In this document: positions 18,202-26,320 of the stretch, in pieces
How the letters are laid out: the number at the start of each line of letters is the position of its first letter
Numbering within the stretch: position 1 is the first letter of the stretch
Origin: Methylococcales bacterium
GTDB lineage: Bacteria > Pseudomonadota > Gammaproteobacteria > Methylococcales > Methylomonadaceae
NCBI GenBank assembly: GCA_030654015.1
Contig: JAURYI010000076.1
Span: 27,087 to 91,086, forward strand
Length of the DNA: 64,000 nt
Direction: 5' to 3'
Notes under the pieces: generated by a model
The model's input: the letters and a program-made list of their open reading frames with translations, nothing else
Database searches by the model: none
What the model was told of the DNA's origin: nothing
Made by a program: the position numbers and the translations under genes

Positions 18202-18744
18202 TCAATTTTCCACAACGTGTTTTATCGCTGACCACGCGCTGAGTTTTTGCTCAACCGTTAAACTTGCCATCGCAGGACTGGTAGACGGCAAGCGCGTACA
18301 CGCCACCATCTGCCATTGCTGGGCAAGCGTCGGCTTAACACGTTTATGGTATTCCTGATACGCACAACTGCCGTTGAAAAAAATATGTTGTATGTGCCGA
18401 TGTTCGGCAAAAAAAACTGCAAAATCATTGCTGATAATGGACGCATTACTAATACGACTGTCCAAACTGCCCTCACGTTCACACCGTTGAATCACATCCC
18501 ACAGAGCAAGTTTATGTTGTTGTAACGCCAGCAATCTATCGGCATAAGCCATATCCGCATTAAAACCAAACAACTGTGCCATTACTTTCCAGAACGCATT
18601 ACGCGGATGCGCATAATACTGATGCTGCGCCAATGACAGTGTACTGGGCATAGAACCGAGGATTAATACCCGCGCATCGGCACGAGCAACAGGTGCAAAG
18701 CTGATTAGCTCATCAGGGTTTTGTGTGGGTTTTTCTGTATTCAC
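18202..18744 (-). CDS. DNA-deoxyinosine glycosylase (UDG superfamily, family 6)
   Basis: 180 residues of the hypoxanthine-DNA glycosylase branch of the uracil-DNA glycosylase superfamily, which excises deaminated adenine. The N-terminal active-site strand reads ILGSMPSTLSL followed by YYAHPRNAFWKVM; the C-terminal loop reads RLPSTSPAMA, matching the family signature. A predicted Rossmann-like core lies between. No membrane segment. It stands alone between nadC and the PIN remnant. Confidence 0.85.
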   Translation of the reverse strand: MNTEKPTQNPDELISFAPVARADARVLILGSMPSTLSLAQHQYYAHPRNAFWKVMAQLFGFNADMAYADRLLALQQHKLALWDVIQRCEREGSLDSRISNASIISNDFAVFFAEHRHIQHIFFNGSCAYQEYHKRVKPTLAQQWQMVACTRLPSTSPAMASLTVEQKLSAWSAIKHVVEN

Positions 18745-18771
18745 TCTGAATCGCGGGATATTGGCAGTTAA

Positions 18772-18834
18772 GTAGGGTGCGCTGTGCGTCCGTTAAATCG
18801 CTAATTATGGAAAGGTACGCACAGCGTACCCTAC
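18772..18834. repeat. 63-bp inverted-repeat element (MITE-like)
   Basis: The ends GTAGGGTGCGCTGTGCGT (18772-18789) and ACGCACAGCGTACCCTAC (18817-18834) are inverted copies differing at one base, with 27 bp between. The element stops exactly where recognisable PIN-domain coding sequence begins, so it probably replaced or cut the toxin's N-terminal part. A different sequence ending in CACCCTAC occurs at 29031-29062. Confidence 0.65.
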
Positions 18835-19007
18835 ACGACTTACCGCTCATTCGTAACCCCGACGATCAAAAATTTTTAATTTTAGCGGTAGTCGGACAAG
18901 CTGAAGTATTAGTCACAGGCGATGCCGATATTCTCGCCATTCAATCCAGTTTTCACACACCACCGATTATGACCTTAGCTGAGTATAAGGATTGGTTAAA
19001 GTTATAA
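18835..19007 (+). pseudogene. C-terminal remnant of a PIN-domain toxin
   Basis: The frame reads LPLIRNPDDQKFLILAVVGQ then VLVTGDADILAI and ends TLAEYKDWLKL, the C-terminal half of PilT/VapC-like PIN ribonuclease domains (the Asp residues of RNPDD and TGDADIL are the acidic metal-site positions). An ORF runs from 18777, but its first 20 codons are read from the inverted-repeat element, and the N-terminal acidic residue of the PIN fold is absent. No antitoxin gene is adjacent. Treated as a fragment. Confidence 0.7.
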
Positions 19008-19023
19008 AAGCGGCAGCGAAAGT

Positions 19024-20712
19024 TTAAGTCGTATTTTGTGTGAGTAAGGGCTTTTCTTTGGTTAAGACTTGCTCACGCAATGCTTCAATTTCCGGTGATT
19101 GTCCGTAGATGCGGGCTAGTTTATCCAAGTCATCCAACAAACTATCAATATCGTGTTGTTGATAAATCGTGGTTAAAGCCTCTTTCAGTTCTTTGTCAGC
19201 GACTGGTGCTTGTCCATCAGCAAGTAACGTTAAAGCAAACATGGCGCGGACATTACCATCTGCTGGACGTTGTGCCAGTGTTTGTTGGCAAAGTGTTACA
19301 GCTTGCGTGGGTTGTTGTTGCCAAAGGGCGAGTGTGGCTTTGTGTAACAAGGTATAAGCTGGGTCTTTACCCATTGTTTCAGCTTGTTTTATATCGGCTT
19401 CGGCTTTTTCGTAATCATCCATTTTTGTATGTATAAAAGCACGGTTTTGATAAAAACCTACTTCATCAGGGAAAATTTTTATTGCCTTATTCTCCATCAC
19501 CAATGCCTCTGCAAATTGCTTTTGTTGTTGATAAATAGTTGCTAAATCATCAAAACAATTAGCCTCACCAGATTTAACACCGATTTGTTCATAAATCTGT
19601 GCGGCTTGTTGTAAGGTGATAATTGCTAATCCTGTTTGCGATTGTGCGCCCTGCAATTGCCCTAAACATCTAAAACAATTTGCCTCACCTAAACGACTTT
19701 TAATTTGTTGATAAATCAGCAACGCTTGTGAATAATAATCCTGCGCTTGTTCGTATTCAGCTAAATATTTATGTATATCACCAAAGCCTTGAATACAACT
19801 CGCTTCGCCTACTCGACCATTTTCAAACTGTTTATAAATTGATAAAGCTTTTTGATAACAGTTCCCCGCCTGTTTATATTCGGCTAAAGACAAATGCACA
19901 TCACCAAGAGATTGAATACAATTCGCTTCTTCTCCACGAATATTTTTGATTTTTTGATAACGAATTAAAGCGCGTCGGTAACAGTCTCGTGCTTGTTCAT
20001 GTTCGGATAAATGGTAATGCACATCACCTAGGTATTGAATACAATGTGCCGTTAAAATTTCATTAGTTTTTTGTTGTAAAGCTTGCTGTAAAAAACTTTG
20101 TGCTGATGAATATCGGCTATAAAGAATATCTAAGCGTGCTTGCATAAATGCCACTCTAGCCGCAGCTTCCCCTGTGATAAACCCACTATTTACGGCACCT
20201 AAAAGTATTTGAGTTAAGTTTTCTAACTTATCGTATTGAAAGCTATTCAGCCAATCTACACCTTGAATAATAAAATTTTCTTTAGCATTTAGATTGTTAG
20301 CCAATAAACCATGATAAAGCGTCTCTACGCGCCAAGCTGTAATGCTTTGGTCTTGTTTTTTACAATAAGCCGCCGCTCGTTTGCTGAGTCTTTGATAACG
20401 GGCTTTGTTAGTTGTCCATAATTTATCTAATAACAATTTGCGACTGCGTTCATGAACATTAAAACCGCGTTCTGGAAATACTTCTACAAAAGATAGTTCT
20501 TTTAACGTTTCAAAATCGCTGTCTTTTAATGGATTCGCTAAGATGGCATTCAGAAAATCGCGGTCAAACCAGTGTGGAATTGCCGCAGCCCACACCGCTT
20601 GTTGTAAGGTTTCGCTGAGGTTTTGCAAACTCATTTCCATGATTAACCAATCACGCTCAGATTCGTTAGCGTTTTGTAGTTTGGTTAAAAAATCTGTGGA
20701 TTTATCGCTCAT
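19024..20712 (-). CDS. Winged-helix plus TPR protein, C-terminal half of a split STAND-like NTPase
   Basis: 562 residues. Residues about 25-125 resemble the winged-helix region that follows the NTPase in STAND proteins (WAAAIPHWFDRDFLNAIL, then LKELSFVEVF and VHERSRKLLLDKLW). Residues about 210-420 hold at least four TPR-like units with a recurring GEANC(I/F)..LGD signature (kinesin-light-chain style), then further TPRs to about 540. No signal peptide or membrane helix. The start overlaps the stop of the ATPase gene by 11 bp in a different frame. In most STAND proteins the NTPase, WHD and repeats are one polypeptide; here they are two. The role is inferred to be ligand sensing. An assembly frameshift could also explain the split. 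Confidence 0.75.
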   Translation of the reverse strand: MSDKSTDFLTKLQNANESERDWLIMEMSLQNLSETLQQAVWAAAIPHWFDRDFLNAILANPLKDSDFETLKELSFVEVFPERGFNVHERSRKLLLDKLWTTNKARYQRLSKRAAAYCKKQDQSITAWRVETLYHGLLANNLNAKENFIIQGVDWLNSFQYDKLENLTQILLGAVNSGFITGEAAARVAFMQARLDILYSRYSSAQSFLQQALQQKTNEILTAHCIQYLGDVHYHLSEHEQARDCYRRALIRYQKIKNIRGEEANCIQSLGDVHLSLAEYKQAGNCYQKALSIYKQFENGRVGEASCIQGFGDIHKYLAEYEQAQDYYSQALLIYQQIKSRLGEANCFRCLGQLQGAQSQTGLAIITLQQAAQIYEQIGVKSGEANCFDDLATIYQQQKQFAEALVMENKAIKIFPDEVGFYQNRAFIHTKMDDYEKAEADIKQAETMGKDPAYTLLHKATLALWQQQPTQAVTLCQQTLAQRPADGNVRAMFALTLLADGQAPVADKELKEALTTIYQQHDIDSLLDDLDKLARIYGQSPEIEALREQVLTKEKPLLTQNTT

Positions 20713-21526
20713 TTTTTTGCTCTACATGAATAGCTTCTAGCTGTGTAGAAACGGGGAAGTTGGCTTTTATCCATTGAACAATCTTGTCTGGATTGCCTTT
20801 GAAGATACTGCACCCTGCGGCTAAATACGTTAATAGCGGTTCCTCTGGTGCTTTGCGCCCCATTGCACCAACAACAGGTATCCATTCTGCCGCATCATGC
20901 ACACCAATTAATTCTTTAAAATCGCAACAATGTTCCCATTCAAGACTTTCTGGCACGTTCTGCCCTGCAATCATCACACGCAATTGCCCAGATTTGGCAG
21001 CGCAATTTAAAAGGTCGCCGTCTATCCATAATTTGATTTCACTACTGGCTTTTTCATATACGTCAATCAGCAAAATGCACAAACTATTGAGATTGTTTAT
21101 TTCCTTTGTCCATGCTTTGGTTAAAGCTGTATAACGGTCGGCACGTTGTTCTAGGGTGGTGTTCTCAAATAAGGCGTTTAACTCTACATTAAGCGTATTA
21201 TTATCACCTTTCAGTGTATTACCATTGATGTTGATATTGATATTGAATCGTCTATTTAAGTCATCTACTTGCCGCTTGAAATTATCAAGCTGCTCTGCGG
21301 GTAAACACTCTGTCAATTTGTAAAAAATTTGCAGAACGTTGGTAGTGCTGCGTAAATCAACTAAAACATGAATAATATTATTATCAATTTGGGTTCGGCA
21401 ATGCCGTATCAATGTGCTTTTCCCCATACTTGATTCGCCTTTAAACAATAAAATCGGCTTATCACAATCTTCTTTTAATAATGCACTAAACGCTGCGCGA
21501 TGTTCTGTGTAATTGGCAATACTCAT
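20702..21526 (-). CDS. P-loop ATPase carrying an Asn/Gly motif shared with the neighbouring membrane protein
   Basis: 274 residues. Walker A is GESSMGKS (30-37), and Walker B is probably LCILLIDV (Asp155); the order fits an AAA/STAND-type NTPase core. Inserted between them, around residues 94-117, is a low-complexity beta-prone stretch NININGNTLKGDNNTLNVEL. Its core N103-T-L-K-G-D-N-N-T-L-N-V114 has the same pattern (NxLxGxxNx[IL]xV) as two repeats in the small membrane protein encoded just upstream. C-terminal residues 170-274 look like a helical lid. Middle gene of a three-gene unit: 16 bp after the membrane protein, overlapping the TPR protein. I infer homotypic docking through the shared motif; catalytic activity and family are unverified. 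Confidence 0.75.
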   Translation of the reverse strand: MSIANYTEHRAAFSALLKEDCDKPILLFKGESSMGKSTLIRHCRTQIDNNIIHVLVDLRSTTNVLQIFYKLTECLPAEQLDNFKRQVDDLNRRFNINININGNTLKGDNNTLNVELNALFENTTLEQRADRYTALTKAWTKEINNLNSLCILLIDVYEKASSEIKLWIDGDLLNCAAKSGQLRVMIAGQNVPESLEWEHCCDFKELIGVHDAAEWIPVVGAMGRKAPEEPLLTYLAAGCSIFKGNPDKIVQWIKANFPVSTQLEAIHVEQKNER

Positions 21527-21542
21527 GTTTTAATTTTCCAAT

Positions 21543-21851
21543 TTAGCCGTTGCGGTTAGATTTTGTCGTATTGGTATTCACACTTATTTTATTTTTGTTA
21601 CCTTCCAAAAGATTATCTTCCAAAGTCACATTATCTTTTCTAACATCAATTTCATTTTCATCGCCAGATAAAGTATTGCGAGAAACATTATCAGCAGTGT
21701 CTTGATGGCGTTCCATTTTTGCACTTATTTGTTTTTTACTAGCTGAGAAATTAAATATATCTAGCCTGTCTTTGAACATCCACAACCCAGCTACCAGTAC
21801 AACAGTAATACTACCCACAACAATTAAAGCAATTTGTACATTTTCAGTCAT
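21543..21851 (-). CDS. Single-pass membrane protein with two Asn/Gly beta-prone repeats
   Basis: 102 residues. One transmembrane helix at about 5-26 (VQIALIVVGSITVVLVAGLW) is followed by a polar linker and two repeats exactly 21 residues apart: NTLSGDENEIDV (59-70) and NLLEGNKNKISV (80-91). The same pattern occurs once in the adjacent ATPase. The N-out/C-in orientation expected from the positive FKDR after the helix would put the repeats in the cytoplasm. The pattern recalls beta-solenoid or amyloid-signalling motifs (HET-s/BASS type), in which a receptor motif templates an effector motif; this is inference. First gene of the trio; a membrane effector or anchor role is plausible. No known family recognised. 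Confidence 0.65.
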   Translation of the reverse strand: MTENVQIALIVVGSITVVLVAGLWMFKDRLDIFNFSASKKQISAKMERHQDTADNVSRNTLSGDENEIDVRKDNVTLEDNLLEGNKNKISVNTNTTKSNRNG

Positions 21852-21955
21852 TTGTCACCACCCGAAGAAGTTGAAAATCTCCAGAAAAACTGGAGGTTTG
21901 AGAATATAAAGCTAACGAAGCTAGTTTACAGGATAAGCCGTGTGCGTACCCTAAT

Positions 21956-22747
21956 CTACCGATGCAATATCAATTCCAGCACCAGCTTACTGCCAAAATA
22001 CGCTAATAACAGCGAGACGAAGCCGATTAACGTCCATTGGATAGCGAGTTGTCCGCGCCATCCGTAGCGGGTGCGACCTAGTAACAGGCTGGAAAAAATT
22101 ATCCATGCCAAGATGGATAATACGGTTTTGTGGACTAGGTGCTGGGCAAATAAGTTTTCCACAAACATAAAGCCGCTGATTAAGGAGATGCTGAGAAAAA
22201 ATACGCCGACACCGAGCATTTGAAATAATAAGGTTTCCATGGTTTGCAACGGCGGCAGGGATTGTATAAAGCGTTTGGGTGGGTGGCTTTTCAGTTGTTG
22301 GTCTTGAATGGCGAGCAGGATGGCTTGTAAGGCGGCAATGTTTAACAGGCTGAAAGCAATGATTGAGGTCAATATGTGGGTACTCATTTGCCAGTTATAC
22401 GCTTGTAACAAATGCAGTTTGTCATCAAAATTCAAATCTAAGGCGAGCATCAGCGCGGCAATCGGTAACACTGCCAGCCCTAATTTTTCCACAGGTTTAT
22501 TGAGTGCGGCAATCAGCAATAACAAGGCGACAATCAGGGCAATCAACGAGCCTGTATTGAAAAAACTAAAGCTGAATCCGTCATGTTGTAACCACGCCAA
22601 AACAGTATAGCTACTGTGTGTCAGCACCGCCGCCCACGCTAAATACAGGGTGCTGCGCTGAATATGCTGATGAATATGCGTAACAATGAGCAGGGTGCTG
22701 CCTAAGTAGGCGCAAATGGAAATAATGGCAAGTGCAGTCGCATTCAT
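21956..22747 (-). CDS. CcsA/YpjD-like cytochrome c assembly membrane protein
   Basis: 263 residues with about eight predicted transmembrane helices. It matches the CcsA/CcmC/HemX-like family member (YpjD type) often encoded divergently from ffh in gammaproteobacteria. Conserved points include the His in NWQMSTHILTSIIAF and a His near LVHKTVLSILAW, likely haem-facing, and GRTRYGWRGQLAIQW at the C terminus. Function in gammaproteobacteria is not firmly known; a role in cytochrome c or haem handling is inferred from the family. It is divergent from ffh with a 160-bp gap. Confidence 0.85.
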   Translation of the reverse strand: MNATALAIISICAYLGSTLLIVTHIHQHIQRSTLYLAWAAVLTHSSYTVLAWLQHDGFSFSFFNTGSLIALIVALLLLIAALNKPVEKLGLAVLPIAALMLALDLNFDDKLHLLQAYNWQMSTHILTSIIAFSLLNIAALQAILLAIQDQQLKSHPPKRFIQSLPPLQTMETLLFQMLGVGVFFLSISLISGFMFVENLFAQHLVHKTVLSILAWIIFSSLLLGRTRYGWRGQLAIQWTLIGFVSLLLAYFGSKLVLELILHR

Positions 22748-22906
22748 GAGTGTGTTTTATGGGCTGTGTGCAAGAGACGTGGAGTTGACTTAATCGCTTT
22801 GCGGGTGTGCAAAGGTCTCAATGGCTATGGTAATATAGACGGTTAAATAGTCCTAGCGCATTTATATGAGCTGGTGTTCCTCACTATCAACAATGAAGAC
22901 GTAGAT

Positions 22907-24262
22907 ATGTTTGATAATTTAACCGATAAATTAAGTAGTACGCTTAAAAAACTGAAGGGTCAAGGTCGCCTGACTGAAGACAATATTAAGGACACCTTAG
23001 GCGAAGTACGCACAGCTTTACTAGAAGCCGACGTATCGCTACCTGTGGTAACGGACTTTATTGAACGTGTCAAAGAAGGTGCGCTAGGGCAGCAAGTTCA
23101 AAGCAGTCTGACTCCCGGTCAGTCCATGATTAAACTGGTTCAAGCTGAGCTGGTTAAAATGATGGGCGTGGCGAATGAAGATATTAATCTTCGTGCAGTG
23201 CCGCCTGCGGTGATTTTAATGGCGGGTTTGCAAGGGGCTGGTAAAACTACCACCGTTGCTAAATTGGGCTTGTGGTTAAAAAAGAATAAAAAGAAAAAAG
23301 TCGGCGTGGTCAGTGCGGACGTGTATCGCCCTGCGGCGATTAAACAGTTGCAAGTATTAGCGGAAGATTTGGATTTAGTTTTTTTTGAGAGCGATTTAAG
23401 CCAAAAACCTGTCGATATTGCGCTGGCTGCTATTGATGCGGCGAAACGAAAATTTCTGGATGTCATCATCATCGACACCGCAGGTCGTCTGCATATTGAT
23501 GATGAAATGATGGGCGAAATTAAAGCCCTGCACGCCGCGATTAACCCAATTGAAACGCTGTTTGTGGTTGATAGCATGACGGGGCAGGATGCCGCGATTA
23601 CCGCTAAAGCCTTTAATGATGCCCTGCCGTTGACGGGTGTAATTCTGACTAAAGCCGATGGTGATGCGCGTGGCGGGGCGGCATTGTCTATTCGTCATAT
23701 CACAGGTAAACCGATTAAATTTATCGGTATGGGCGAAAAACCCGATGCTTTAGAGCCGTTCCATCCTGATCGTATCGCGTCGCGTATTTTAGGCATGGGC
23801 GATATGCTCAGCTTGATTGAAACGATTGAACAAAAAGTTGACCGTGAAAAAGCGGAAAAATTTGCCCAAAAAATCAAAAAAGGGCAAAGTTTTGATATGA
23901 ACGATTTTCGTGAACAGTTGCAACAAATGGAAAGCATGGGCGGCGTAAGTGCCATGCTGGACAAATTGCCGGGTGTCGGTAATGTGTCGCAAGAAATGCG
24001 TGACAAAGTCAATGACAAAGCCTTGGCGCGACAAATTGCGGTAATTAATTCCATGACCAAACAGGAAAGACGATTTCCTGATTTGATTAAAGGCAATCGT
24101 AAAAAACGTATCGCCGCAGGTTGTGGTCAGGAATTACACGATGTTAATCGTATGCTGAAACAGTTTTTGATGATGCAAAAAATGATGAAAAAAATGAAAT
24201 CGGGCAATATGGCGAACATGATGCGCGGCATAAAAAGCAACATGGGCAGTCTGAGAAAATAA
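22907..24262 (+). CDS. ffh: Signal recognition particle protein Ffh
   Basis: 451 residues from the ATG at 22907 (MFDNLTDKLSSTLKKL), the normal Ffh start; the longer frame from 22874 adds 11 residues that the family lacks. N domain (1-90), G domain with GLQGAGKTTTVAKLG (P-loop), DVYRPAA, DTAGR and TKADGDARGG, then a Met-rich M domain (about 300-451; MMQKMMKKMKSGNMANMM) that binds 4.5S RNA and signal sequences. It pairs with FtsY (not in window) to target membrane proteins. Upstream of rpsP, the usual position. Confidence 0.96.
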   Translation: MFDNLTDKLSSTLKKLKGQGRLTEDNIKDTLGEVRTALLEADVSLPVVTDFIERVKEGALGQQVQSSLTPGQSMIKLVQAELVKMMGVANEDINLRAVPPAVILMAGLQGAGKTTTVAKLGLWLKKNKKKKVGVVSADVYRPAAIKQLQVLAEDLDLVFFESDLSQKPVDIALAAIDAAKRKFLDVIIIDTAGRLHIDDEMMGEIKALHAAINPIETLFVVDSMTGQDAAITAKAFNDALPLTGVILTKADGDARGGAALSIRHITGKPIKFIGMGEKPDALEPFHPDRIASRILGMGDMLSLIETIEQKVDREKAEKFAQKIKKGQSFDMNDFREQLQQMESMGGVSAMLDKLPGVGNVSQEMRDKVNDKALARQIAVINSMTKQERRFPDLIKGNRKKRIAAGCGQELHDVNRMLKQFLMMQKMMKKMKSGNMANMMRGIKSNMGSLRK

Positions 24263-24320
24263 ATTTCTTGCCGATTTAAGCCATTTTTACGCGATGTACT
24301 TGATTTTTTTTAATTTATTC

Positions 24321-24348
24321 TTCACTTATCAATAAAATCGCGTAGAAT
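24321..24348 (+). promoter_or_regulatory. Possible sigma-70 promoter for rpsP operon
   Basis: TTCACT (24321-24326) and TAGAAT (24343-24348) with 16 bp between, 41 bp before the rpsP ATG. The -35 is weak. An inverted pair TACGCGAT / ATCGCGTA (about 24290 and 24337) surrounds it. Confidence 0.3.
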
Positions 24349-24389
24349 AGGTGGATTAACAATACCAAATGTTTTTTTGAGGATACCAG

Positions 24390-24641
24390 ATGGTTACCAT
24401 TCGTCTTTCCAGAGGTGGTGCAAAAAACCGCCCGTTTTACCAAATTGTTGTAACTGATAGCCGTAGCGGTCGTGATGGTCGTTATATTGAACGCGTTGGT
24501 TTTTTCAACCCATTAGCGCGTGGCAATGAAGAAAAATTACGTTTAGACAGCGAGCGCGTTGCCTATTGGAAAGCTAACGGCGCACAAACTTCTGAGCGCG
24601 TTGCACAGTTGATTAAAGTTGCTCAAAAAGCTGCTGCGTAA
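24390..24641 (+). CDS. rpsP: 30S ribosomal protein S16
   Basis: 83 residues, normal length: [21 protein letters not shown] at the start and [16 protein letters not shown] in the middle are S16 hallmarks. It is preceded by a good ribosome site (GAGGA, 8 bases before ATG). First gene of the rpsP-rimM-trmD-rplS operon, which couples 30S assembly, tRNA methylation and 50S protein production. Confidence 0.97.
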   Translation: MVTIRLSRGGAKNRPFYQIVVTDSRSGRDGRYIERVGFFNPLARGNEEKLRLDSERVAYWKANGAQTSERVAQLIKVAQKAAA

Positions 24642-24646
24642 TCTGC

Positions 24647-25153
24647 TTGACTGAACAACAGCATATACACGTTGGAAAAATTTCCGGCGTTTTCGGTATC
24701 AAAGGCTGGGTAAAAGTTTTTTCCTATACCGATGATAGAGCGAATATTCTTCGTTACTCGCCGTGGATGCTGAAAAAAGCGGGCGAGACCAAAACGCTTA
24801 AAGTAATCACTGGAAACCTGCAAGGTAAAGCCGTTGTTGCGCAACTTGAAGGGATTCAGGACAGAGATGAAGCGGCAAGCCTGATGGGTTGGGATATTTT
24901 TATCAGCCCAGAACAATTGCCCAAAGCCGCTAGTAACGAATATTACTGGTCTGATTTGATCGACTTACAGGTTGAGAATACTGAGGGCGTTGCGTTTGGT
25001 GTCATTACCGGCTTACTGGAAACAGGGGCTAATGATGTCATTATTGTTCAGGGTGAACGCGAACGGTGCATTCCGTTTTTACAGGGAAAAACCGTAGTCA
25101 GTATTGATTTGAACGCCGCTAAAATGATTGTCGATTGGGATGCTGATTTTTAA
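24647..25153 (+). CDS. rimM: 16S rRNA processing factor RimM
   Basis: 168 residues. Assembles the 30S head by binding S19. N-terminal RimM domain [22 protein letters not shown] (residues 7-28), C-terminal PRC-barrel with [16 protein letters not shown]. The only start that gives the full N-terminal domain is a TTG at 24647, 5 bp after the rpsP stop; no in-frame ATG exists before the domain. The weak start is consistent with RimM being made at lower level than S16 from the same mRNA. Confidence 0.93.
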   Translation: MTEQQHIHVGKISGVFGIKGWVKVFSYTDDRANILRYSPWMLKKAGETKTLKVITGNLQGKAVVAQLEGIQDRDEAASLMGWDIFISPEQLPKAASNEYYWSDLIDLQVENTEGVAFGVITGLLETGANDVIIVQGERERCIPFLQGKTVVSIDLNAAKMIVDWDADF

Positions 25154-25161
25154 AGAGCCTT

Positions 25162-25920
25162 ATGCGCTTTGACGTAATCAGCTTGTTTCCCGACATGATA
25201 ACGGCGGCAGCCAGTGTCGGTGTGACAGGTAAAGCACTGGAACGCGGCATAACGAGTTTGTCAGTCTGGAATCCTCGTGATTATACCCACGACAAGCACA
25301 AAACGGTTGATGATCGCCCTTATGGCGGCGGGCCTGGCATGGTAATGAAATACCAGCCTTTGCATGATGCGGTTAATGCCGCAAAACAAGCAGGCTACAC
25401 CAATACCAAAGTGGTGTATTTAAGTCCTCAAGGACAGCCGATTACTCAAGCCTTGTTATCGAGCATTGCTCACGATTCGCAACTTATTTTAGTCGCAGGT
25501 CGTTATGAAGGTATTGATGAACGCTTTGTTGACTTGGATTGCGATGAAGAATGGTCTATTGGCGATTATGTCATCAGCGGTGGCGAATTAGCCGCGTTAA
25601 TAGTCATTGATGCAATAACACGGTTATTGCCCGATGTACTCGGCGATGAACAATCTGCCGAACAAGATTCTTACTCCGATGGTTTGCTGGACTGCCCGCA
25701 CTTTACCAGACCAGAAGAGATAGCAGGACACACTGTGCCAGCGGTGTTAATGAGTGGTAATCATGCCGATATAGAACGCTGGCGCATGAAACAAGCTTTG
25801 GGGCGAACGTGGCAGAGACGACCCGATTTATTAGAAAAAAAAACGTTAAATGCAGAGCAAAAGCAACTGCTGGAACAATTCAAAGTTGATGTTAAAAGGT
25901 GTGGTAATGAATATTATTGA
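25162..25920 (+). CDS. trmD: tRNA (guanine-N1)-methyltransferase TrmD
   Basis: 252 residues. Methylates G37 of tRNAs with a G36 anticodon base, preventing +1 frameshifts. SPOUT trefoil-knot motifs are visible: [31 protein letters not shown] and [15 protein letters not shown]-terminal tRNA-binding helices follow. It lies 8 bp after rimM, and its stop overlaps the rplS start by 14 bp. Confidence 0.97.
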   Translation: MRFDVISLFPDMITAAASVGVTGKALERGITSLSVWNPRDYTHDKHKTVDDRPYGGGPGMVMKYQPLHDAVNAAKQAGYTNTKVVYLSPQGQPITQALLSSIAHDSQLILVAGRYEGIDERFVDLDCDEEWSIGDYVISGGELAALIVIDAITRLLPDVLGDEQSAEQDSYSDGLLDCPHFTRPEEIAGHTVPAVLMSGNHADIERWRMKQALGRTWQRRPDLLEKKTLNAEQKQLLEQFKVDVKRCGNEYY

Positions 25921-26245
25921 TGTATTAGAACAAGCACAAATGAAACAAATCCCTGATTTTAATTCAGGCGATACTGTTGTTGTACAAGTTAAAGTAAAAG
26001 AAGGCGAGCGCGAAAGAATTCAGGCGTTTGAAGGCGTTGTGATTGCAAAACGTAATCGCGGTTTAAATTCTGCTTTCACCGTTAGAAAAATTTCTCACGG
26101 CACAGGCGTTGAACGTGTTTTCCAAACACACAGCCCAATGATTAGCGAAATTAAAGTTAAACGTCGTGGTGATGTTCGTCGTGCTAAATTGTACTACTTG
26201 CGTGACTTGACTGGTAAAGCAGCGCGTATTAAAGAAAAACTTTAA
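25907..26245 (+). CDS. rplS: 50S ribosomal protein L19
   Basis: 112 residues from ATG 25907 ([22 protein letters not shown]), the standard L19 start; the frame extends upstream inside trmD but those residues are not L19. [20 protein letters not shown] and [24 protein letters not shown] are diagnostic. Last gene of the operon, with a strong terminator 30 bp downstream. The 14-bp overlap with trmD indicates translational coupling. Confidence 0.97.
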   Translation: MNIIDVLEQAQMKQIPDFNSGDTVVVQVKVKEGERERIQAFEGVVIAKRNRGLNSAFTVRKISHGTGVERVFQTHSPMISEIKVKRRGDVRRAKLYYLRDLTGKAARIKEKL

Positions 26246-26267
26246 TTCATTCGCTTTATCGAGTAAT

Positions 26268-26296
26268 AAAAAAAGGCAGCCTAGGCTGCCTTTTTT
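26268..26296. terminator. Bidirectional intrinsic terminator between rplS and sdaA
   Basis: AAAAGGCAGCCTAGGCTGCCTTTT is a perfect GC-rich palindrome with an A-run before and TTTTTT after, so it can terminate rplS (plus) and sdaA (minus), which converge here. Confidence 0.93.
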
Positions 26297-26320
26297 GTGT
26301 CTGACATTTTTGCTACGCGC

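Noticed and set aside
19024..20712. Regular repeats in the DNA as a possible CRISPR or satellite
   Set aside because: They are the coding image of TPR units, about 120 bp apart and in frame.
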